From a virus, in IMG/VR virus record IMGVR_UViG_3300037153_000324, positions 1 through 64,000 of that record: a DNA stretch of 64,000 bases; one strand, written 5' to 3'. Under the pieces are notes generated by a model. The model had not been told where the DNA came from, did no database searches, and worked only from the letters and a program-made list of their open reading frames with translations. The position numbers were made by a program, and so were the translations under genes. This document shows positions 59,459-64,000 of this stretch, piece by piece. Numbering within the stretch: position 1 is the stretch's first letter; each line of letters opens with the position of its first letter.

Positions 59459-59695
59459 ATGATGACAGCGGAAGAAGCTGCGAACCGGCTTATCAACGCA
59501 ATTCTGGTGGAGTTTGCGGATAGTGATGACGAGTGTCTTGTGCCGATGCGAAATTTGTTTTCTGAAATTGCGGAAAGATGTAGTGTCTGTGATTGGGATA
59601 GCTCAGGTATCCCTGAATGGGAGACGGTGGGTTGGTTGCGAAAACGCTCTCGCGATGGTCTTGCTCGTCTTGCTCACGGTGAATTTATTCCATAG
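59459..59695 (+). CDS. Hypothetical acidic protein
   Basis: 78 residues. Acidic helices with CLVPMRNLFSEIAERCSVC containing three Cys. Two adjacent ATGs (59459, 59462). The next gene begins one base after the stop. Confidence 0.5.
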   Translation: MMTAEEAANRLINAILVEFADSDDECLVPMRNLFSEIAERCSVCDWDSSGIPEWETVGWLRKRSRDGLARLAHGEFIP

Positions 59696-60754
59696 GTGGC
59701 GAACATGAAGAAGAAAAAGTCTAAAGCCCAAGCATTAGCGCATGAAATTTCGACCGCTCTCAAACTCGAAGAGCCGATTCGTCTTGGCTCTGATCCGTAT
59801 TTCAAGATCGAGCGCATTACAACCGGCTCGTTGGTGATTGACCGAATTACAGGAGGGGGGTTTGCGCTTGGCAGGCATTACGAACTTTACGGCGATGAAA
59901 GTTCAGCAAAAAGTTTCATTGCCTATTCCACAATGGCCCATTCGCAACAACGCAGTAATTTGTGTGCACTCATTGATCCTGAACACTCTTTTGACTCAGA
60001 CTGGTTCGAGCACCTTGGCGGCAATCCCAGTGAGCTTCTTCTCTACCATCCCCAAAATGCTGAGGATGCAATCGCCGTGATGATGATGCTCGCCAAGAAA
60101 GCAGATGAAAATTTCATTGAAGTAACGACGATAGATTCTGTGGCGAGTCTTGTTACATCTGAGGAAATGGCGAAAGATCCTCGCGAAGAAGATCGAATTG
60201 CATCGCAGGCGCGAATGATGAGTCGTGCTCTGCGACGGCTTACGACGATCAATCGCAAGATGCTTTTTCTCTGGACGAATCAAGAGCGCACGAACGTTGG
60301 AATTCGGTTCGGGAATCCGCGTACGACTTCGGGCGGTCGAGCGTTGAGGTTCTACGCAACTGGCCGGATCGAAATGCGTAGGGGTACGAAGGTCACTGCT
60401 AGGCGTCCACAGCCACGCACAGGGAAATTGGTGGAGACAGAGGTACAGATCGGCCGTTGGATTCAGGTGCGAGCCGAGAAGGATAAATCAACGCGGCCGT
60501 ATGGGGAAGGTGCATTCGTCTTTTCCGCCGAGAATAATGAAATTGATATCGCGTCCGAAATCATCATGCTTGGGATGGAGGACGGTCTAATTACACGAAG
60601 TGGGAACGGCCGCTACAGCTACGTTGACCTTGACGATCATGAATGGGTTGGTACGGAAAAACAATTCTCGAAAATGCTAGCTGAGAATGGAGCATTGCAA
60701 GATGAACTGATTACAGCCATCGAGGCGACAACGTTAGAGGATGTGGAGGCATAA
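59696..60754 (+). CDS. RecA-like recombinase
   Basis: 352 residues, GTG start. ATPase core with Walker A GDESSAKS (about 67-74; standard RecA has GPESSGKT), Walker B LCALIDPEHS, the SVASLVTSEEM segment matching the RecA ATP-sensing region, and NQERTNVGIRFGNP matching DNA-binding loop 2. Strand exchange for phage recombination and replication restart. Changed P-loop residues are notable but keep Lys. Confidence 0.85.
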   Translation: MANMKKKKSKAQALAHEISTALKLEEPIRLGSDPYFKIERITTGSLVIDRITGGGFALGRHYELYGDESSAKSFIAYSTMAHSQQRSNLCALIDPEHSFDSDWFEHLGGNPSELLLYHPQNAEDAIAVMMMLAKKADENFIEVTTIDSVASLVTSEEMAKDPREEDRIASQARMMSRALRRLTTINRKMLFLWTNQERTNVGIRFGNPRTTSGGRALRFYATGRIEMRRGTKVTARRPQPRTGKLVETEVQIGRWIQVRAEKDKSTRPYGEGAFVFSAENNEIDIASEIIMLGMEDGLITRSGNGRYSYVDLDDHEWVGTEKQFSKMLAENGALQDELITAIEATTLEDVEA

Positions 60755-60982
60755 GTGGCGCGTGAAGTGAAATGCGATATCTGCCGGAAGCCGACAGAGA
60801 AGATTGTGGGCAAGTTGTTTTTTGCGCCTATAGTTCAAGGTGCAAGAACATTTCATTCGAAGTATTCGCATCACGCGGATGTGGGAATCTGCTGCAAGGA
60901 TCGCCTTCTGCGTGGGTTTGATTTTCGTGAGAGAACAAGCGCGGAGGAATATCACGAACGGAGACGGGTAAGGGCGGTATGA
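60755..60982 (+). CDS. Small zinc protein
   Basis: 75 residues, GTG start directly after the RecA stop. CDICRKP near the N-terminus and GICCKD near 48 plus two His give a possible zinc site. C-terminal Arg-rich helix. Role unknown. Confidence 0.5.
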   Translation: MAREVKCDICRKPTEKIVGKLFFAPIVQGARTFHSKYSHHADVGICCKDRLLRGFDFRERTSAEEYHERRRVRAV

Positions 60983-61101
60983 GTAAGGAGGCAATGCTCA
61001 AGAGATGCACAAAATGTAATCGGAAACAAGTGGTTCATGCCAACCGCACCAAGTGTCTCGATTGTGGTGGCCTATTGGTACAAATTCATTGGCGGCAGTG
61101 A
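60979..61101 (+). CDS. Small zinc-ribbon protein (40 aa)
   Basis: ATG overlaps the previous stop by 4 bases; TGA overlaps the next ATG. CTKCNRK and CLDCGG form a complete zinc ribbon. A second in-frame Met follows a stronger GTAAGGAGG box, so a 35-residue form is possible. Confidence 0.55.
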   Translation: MSKEAMLKRCTKCNRKQVVHANRTKCLDCGGLLVQIHWRQ

Positions 61102-61472
61102 TGGAAACGCCGTGGGAACGAGCGCGTAAAACGAAGTCTGAGCGCCAGGAAGAGCGTCTAGGTAATTTGCCGGGTGGAAACCGGCAGATAAATTCGGGTC
61201 GTTTCTGGCGCTCCAAGCGTGACGCAACACTGTTTGAATTTCTGATTGAGGCGCGGACAACTGAGAAAGGTTCCTACACGATTTCATATGATGAATTTCG
61301 CGCTATTGAGAAAAATGCGCTACAGACGCCTCCCGGTTGCTTGCCGGGAATGCAAATCGACTTGCGCAGCTTGCGGCTGATTGTCGTGAGGTTCGATGAT
61401 TGGTACGATGAAAGAGTTGAGTTATTGCGACTGAAGGATGCGGGTGAGAACCAACACCGAGAGACTGATTAG
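61101..61472 (+). CDS. Possible degenerate PD-(D/E)xK nuclease
   Basis: 123 residues. SGRFWRSKRDATLFEFLIEARTTEKGSYTISYDEFRAI in pieces resembles the core of Holliday-junction or RecB-like phage nucleases, with R-D-A and E-A-R where active enzymes have G-D and E-x-K. If homologous, the missing Lys may mean altered or lost activity. Overlaps the Cas4-like gene by 35 bases. Confidence 0.4.
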   Translation: METPWERARKTKSERQEERLGNLPGGNRQINSGRFWRSKRDATLFEFLIEARTTEKGSYTISYDEFRAIEKNALQTPPGCLPGMQIDLRSLRLIVVRFDDWYDERVELLRLKDAGENQHRETD

Positions 61473-62394
61473 ACACGCTCAACGGCGCAAAGGGCTGCTC
61501 GTTCCGCTGCTTGAGGATCTGCTACAGCGACCGCTAGAGATTGAATCTCCGGAAGATGTGAAATTCCTGAGCAATCTTGCCTTGAAGCAAGTCATGCGTG
61601 AGCAAGCACGGGGTACGGAGAGTGTTATTTCACCTTCGTCTCTGGCTTCGTGTTTGCGGCAGGTGTTCTTGCTCAAGAATCATCGCGAGCTTGACGTGCG
61701 ACCGTTGAGGAGTCCACGTATCGAGCCAAACTTCTACTTTCTCAATGGGAATTTCCTTCACCTGAAGTGGCAATTTGCGCTTTACCGGCTGGCCCAAAAA
61801 TTCCCCGAAAGCTCCGTGTTCAGGTTGATGGACTGCGAAGCTCGGATAATGAGCAAGCGAAACGATCATGGCGGAACTGTAGACGCAATTGTTGAAATTG
61901 ATGGTGAGCCTTTGATCGTGGATTTCAAGGGCATCAATGTTCGTGCATTCGCCAATATTGTTGCTGGCAACGTACCCATTTCGTACTCGGTTCAGCTTGC
62001 TGATTACATGGCGCTTCATAATTCCGCTCGGAATGTGACGAGAAGAGTCGAACGAGCACTACTAATTTCAGAGAACAAGGGAGGGCCAGACTCGAAGCAT
62101 CCGATAGCGTTGCATGAGACGCAGATTTCATTGGCTGACTTCAGGCCCGAAGTCCAACGCCGACTAGGAGAGTTGAGGAAACATGGCGAAGGAAATTCCA
62201 TACCGCCCCCGGAGTGCGAGTCAACGAAAAGCCTTCAGTTCCAGGCGTGCCCGTTCCGGAAATTCTGTCGGGACGAAGTCAGGGAAATCGAGCGCCGACT
62301 CGCTGCGAGTGAGGACGCCAAGGGACTCCAAATTTCAGTTCCTAAGAGACGCCGGAATAATCGCTCCCGAGGTTATTCCATCAGACGACGATAA
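61438..62394 (+). CDS. Cas4/RecB-like exonuclease
   Basis: 318 residues. SPSSLASCLRQVF gives the first Cys (about 71), GGTVDAIVEIDGEPLIVDFKGI the nuclease core (D...D-x-K, about 145-166), and CPFRKFC the last Cys group (about 272-278), together fitting a Cas4-type nuclease with an Fe-S cluster. Such phage enzymes trim DNA ends for recombination. Its last 212 bases also encode the start of the next gene in another frame. Confidence 0.75.
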   Translation: MRVRTNTERLIRHAQRRKGLLVPLLEDLLQRPLEIESPEDVKFLSNLALKQVMREQARGTESVISPSSLASCLRQVFLLKNHRELDVRPLRSPRIEPNFYFLNGNFLHLKWQFALYRLAQKFPESSVFRLMDCEARIMSKRNDHGGTVDAIVEIDGEPLIVDFKGINVRAFANIVAGNVPISYSVQLADYMALHNSARNVTRRVERALLISENKGGPDSKHPIALHETQISLADFRPEVQRRLGELRKHGEGNSIPPPECESTKSLQFQACPFRKFCRDEVREIERRLAASEDAKGLQISVPKRRRNNRSRGYSIRRR

Positions 62395-62758
62395 TATTCC
62401 GCTAGATTTCACTCGTCTTTCCAACCGGGGAATTGGCGCACTGCACTCCCGCTATGCAGTGCGTCACGCGCATGCCATTTTCAATTGTTCGATCTTGAGC
62501 GCAGACCTGTCTCAGCTTCGCCGGGATCTGAAGATCGAGAAATCGAAATTTCGGATCAGGAACAAGGGCGAGAAGCTGAATATCGTCAATGCCATGATGG
62601 AGGACGATGACGGCATTGTTGAAATTGAGGATAAGATCCTAGAGCTAGAAGCCAAGGTCGGTGTGCTGTCGGCTATTGCGGCGGGCTATGAATCCCTGCG
62701 TAATGCGGCATCGAGGGAGATTTCACGGCGGCTTTCGGAGCGGGCTGCGGTGGACTGA
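62183..62758 (+). CDS. Hypothetical protein overlapping the nuclease gene by 212 bases
   Basis: 191 residues. GGAGAGTTGAGGAAAC precedes the ATG, supporting a true start inside the nuclease gene. The overlapped N-terminal 70 residues are basic, Ser/Arg-rich and likely disordered; the remaining part is helical with an acidic middle (KILELEAKVGVLSAIAAGYESLR). Confidence 0.6.
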   Translation: MAKEIPYRPRSASQRKAFSSRRARSGNSVGTKSGKSSADSLRVRTPRDSKFQFLRDAGIIAPEVIPSDDDNIPLDFTRLSNRGIGALHSRYAVRHAHAIFNCSILSADLSQLRRDLKIEKSKFRIRNKGEKLNIVNAMMEDDDGIVEIEDKILELEAKVGVLSAIAAGYESLRNAASREISRRLSERAAVD

Positions 62759-62765
62759 CCAGGGC

Positions 62766-62793
62766 TTGCATTATCATCCCTAGGTGGTATAAT
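62766..62793 (+). promoter_or_regulatory. Sigma-70-type promoter
   Basis: TTGCAT (62766-62771), 16-base spacer, TATAAT (62788-62793), then GGGCCTGGCCCG, a short inverted repeat at the likely start site. Drives the operon from 62827. Confidence 0.65.
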
Positions 62794-62826
62794 GGGCCTG
62801 GCCCGTTCGACCGCTAGCTAGAGAGG

Positions 62827-63126
62827 ATGGTAATGCCGCGCACGAAGAAGCCCAAGGTAGAAATTTCATTCAGAAAGGCAGGAAGGAGTCCGTCTGAGCG
62901 TAAGACTGCTTTGCCACAGCCGACGAAAGAGCCTGGTGGCTTGTCTCCTCTTGCGCAGTACATCGAGGACAACGCAGGCTCGAAATTGACTAGGGCTGAG
63001 TTGGTCGAGCAATTTCAAGAGTATGACTGCGATCACAAGAATCGACTGCGGACTGTCAGTGCTTCTACCTTCGATCTGTATACGTGCCCGAATTGTGGCC
63101 TGATCGACAGAGTGGAGAAGTCATGA
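62827..63126 (+). CDS. Hypothetical protein with C-terminal zinc-finger-like motif
   Basis: 99 residues, GAGAGG before the ATG (a second ATG at 62833 is possible). Basic N-terminal half. C-terminal CDHKN...CPNCG gives a Cys/His/Cys/Cys set. First gene after the promoter at 62766. Confidence 0.55.
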   Translation: MVMPRTKKPKVEISFRKAGRSPSERKTALPQPTKEPGGLSPLAQYIEDNAGSKLTRAELVEQFQEYDCDHKNRLRTVSASTFDLYTCPNCGLIDRVEKS

Positions 63127-63368
63127 CTGATTTTATTCTGAAAAAGTCGCTTGGCCCGCTCAGTTCGGGTACACGACTGAAATTGCGTGGTTACATCGAG
63201 GGAACGAGCTACGCGCATGTACAGCTTTTTTCACGTCCTGAGTCCGGTTCAGATTTCGAGAAACTGTGCAAGAAGTACGGAGCGAGCGGTATCTTTGAAA
63301 TTGAATCCGATTTGCTCGTCAGACTCAGAGAGACGCGCAATGGAAAAACGCGAGAGGAATTGTCATGA
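63123..63368 (+). CDS. Hypothetical small protein
   Basis: 81 residues from ATG at 63123, overlapping the previous stop by 4 bases. Strand-rich start (LKKSLGPLSSGTRLKLRGYI), single Cys, then a charged helical end. No family recognised. Confidence 0.5.
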   Translation: MTDFILKKSLGPLSSGTRLKLRGYIEGTSYAHVQLFSRPESGSDFEKLCKKYGASGIFEIESDLLVRLRETRNGKTREELS

Positions 63369-63616
63369 AAATGGTGCCCGAGTTGGTCAAAGGTCAGATG
63401 TATCACGTCGTCTACAATCACGAAGCTGCGAATGGTCGCATTGTGCAAAAGGAATTTGTCGGCCAGTATCTCGGCCCGAGTGTCTACGGTCGAGAAGATT
63501 TCAGCTTGCGCCCTATCGCTGGCACATCCTCGATTGATCTGTCGCAGATTGTGGCGGCTGAGGAGGTATCCGCTTCGACCAAGCCCACCATGCCTATGCC
63601 GATGCCAAAAGTGTAG
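63365..63616 (+). CDS. Hypothetical small protein
   Basis: 83 residues. LVKGQMYHVVYNHEAANGRIVQKEFVGQYLG looks like a small SH3-type barrel; a Pro/Met-rich end (TMPMPMPKV) follows. 4-base overlap with the previous gene. Confidence 0.5.
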   Translation: MKMVPELVKGQMYHVVYNHEAANGRIVQKEFVGQYLGPSVYGREDFSLRPIAGTSSIDLSQIVAAEEVSASTKPTMPMPMPKV

Positions 63617-63642
63617 GGCAAAATACAGAAAGGAATCCGACG

Positions 63643-63960
63643 ATGCTACAGGTAATTTCAAAGAACGTCAACGCAGTCCTTCCGGAAGCCAACCATCATG
63701 AGGTTGAAATTGGCCCGTTCAGGGATGCTCTCATCAAGGGCTTGCTTGCGAGCAAGCTTGCCAAGGATGACCTAGTGCATCGCGTCAGGCAGGGTCGTAG
63801 CGGCCCGAATTCCTGGTCGCTCCGTATTTCAACCGGAGCCGTGTACAGATTTCGCATGTACGGCCCGTACACGGCACTGGAAGTGAAGAATCAGAACAAA
63901 AATTTCTTTTTCTTGACGCCTGCGCAGGCGTACAAGTGGGCGGCGGCACTCTCGGCGTGA
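63643..63960 (+). CDS. Hypothetical protein
   Basis: 105 residues with GAAAGG before the ATG. Central strands (SWSLRISTGAVYRFRMYGPYTALEVKN) and helical ends. No domain recognised. Its stop overlaps the next GTG. Confidence 0.5.
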   Translation: MLQVISKNVNAVLPEANHHEVEIGPFRDALIKGLLASKLAKDDLVHRVRQGRSGPNSWSLRISTGAVYRFRMYGPYTALEVKNQNKNFFFLTPAQAYKWAAALSA

Positions 63961-64000
63961 AAAAGAAATTGACACTGGTCGGAATTGCCCTTTGCCTGTC
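63957..64000 (+). CDS. Start of a probably secreted protein, cut by window end
   Basis: GTG overlapping the previous stop opens KKKLTLVGIALCL, a basic start followed by hydrophobic residues as in a signal peptide or membrane anchor. Only 14 codons lie in the window. Confidence 0.4.
   Translation, partial: MKKKLTLVGIALCL

Noticed and set aside
1-64000. CRISPR array
   Set aside because: Repeats seen are scattered heptamers, inverted pairs or degenerate protein repeats; none forms regularly spaced direct repeats with unique spacers.

Overview
The window is one continuous piece of a contractile-tailed (myovirus) bacteriophage genome. The evidence is a tail sheath, a tail tube, a frameshifted tail-assembly chaperone, a tape measure, a LysM baseplate protein, a lytic hub, a gp25-like protein and a gpJ-like baseplate wedge, next to a GpA-type large terminase, portal, prohead protease and major capsid protein. 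The host is probably an actinobacterium. This is inferred from an Rpf-like muralytic protein, a CHAP endolysin, TANNNT-type promoter boxes and small proteins familiar from actinophages; nothing in the window names the host. Base composition is roughly balanced, not the high GC of many actinophages.

Layout. (1) 1-1800: short rightward accessory genes driven by compact TTGACA/TATAAT-like boxes, closed by a strong terminator. (2) 1886-2600: gene-free, GC-rich, hairpin-rich stretch that may be a structured RNA. (3) 2617-6480: leftward genes, including a CobS/MoxR-type AAA+ ATPase and a probable partner. Most of these genes lie between their own long inverted repeats. (4) 6481-8954: about 2.5 kb without a gene, full of a short repeated motif and hairpins, ending in an AT-rich stretch. 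(5) 8955-11103: endolysin, tiny membrane protein, small basic and zinc proteins. (6) 11258-19840: packaging and head genes. (7) 19852-26206: glycosyltransferase-like gene and surface/fibre proteins, one with an HNH gene inserted after it. (8) 26206-47361: connectors (one with a LAGLIDADG insertion), tail, baseplate, fibres, a 2OG-Fe(II) oxygenase-like protein beside a collagen-like protein, a papain-like protease and an Rpf-like muralytic enzyme. (9) 47630-64000: replication and recombination: DnaB-like helicase, primase, acidic DNA-binding protein with AT-hooks, HU, DnaE polymerase, RecA, Cas4-like nuclease and many small unknown genes.

Two signals stand out beyond the gene list. First, the heptamer AATTWCA (TGWAATT on the other strand), usually with G or C next to AATT, is spread over both strands and both coding and non-coding DNA. 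By hand I counted one site per about 91 bp in 5,594-8,414 and one per about 214 bp in 38,101-41,100, against about one per 4,096 bp expected for random sequence. Second, the leftward cassettes at 2.9-6.5 kb lie between pair-specific inverted repeats of 27-43 bp that abut end to end, so each gene's 5' leader could base-pair with its own 3' trailer. The AATT motif is missing from the 3' part of one tail-fibre gene and from the putative structured RNA, which makes it useful as a genome signature for spotting recent imports.
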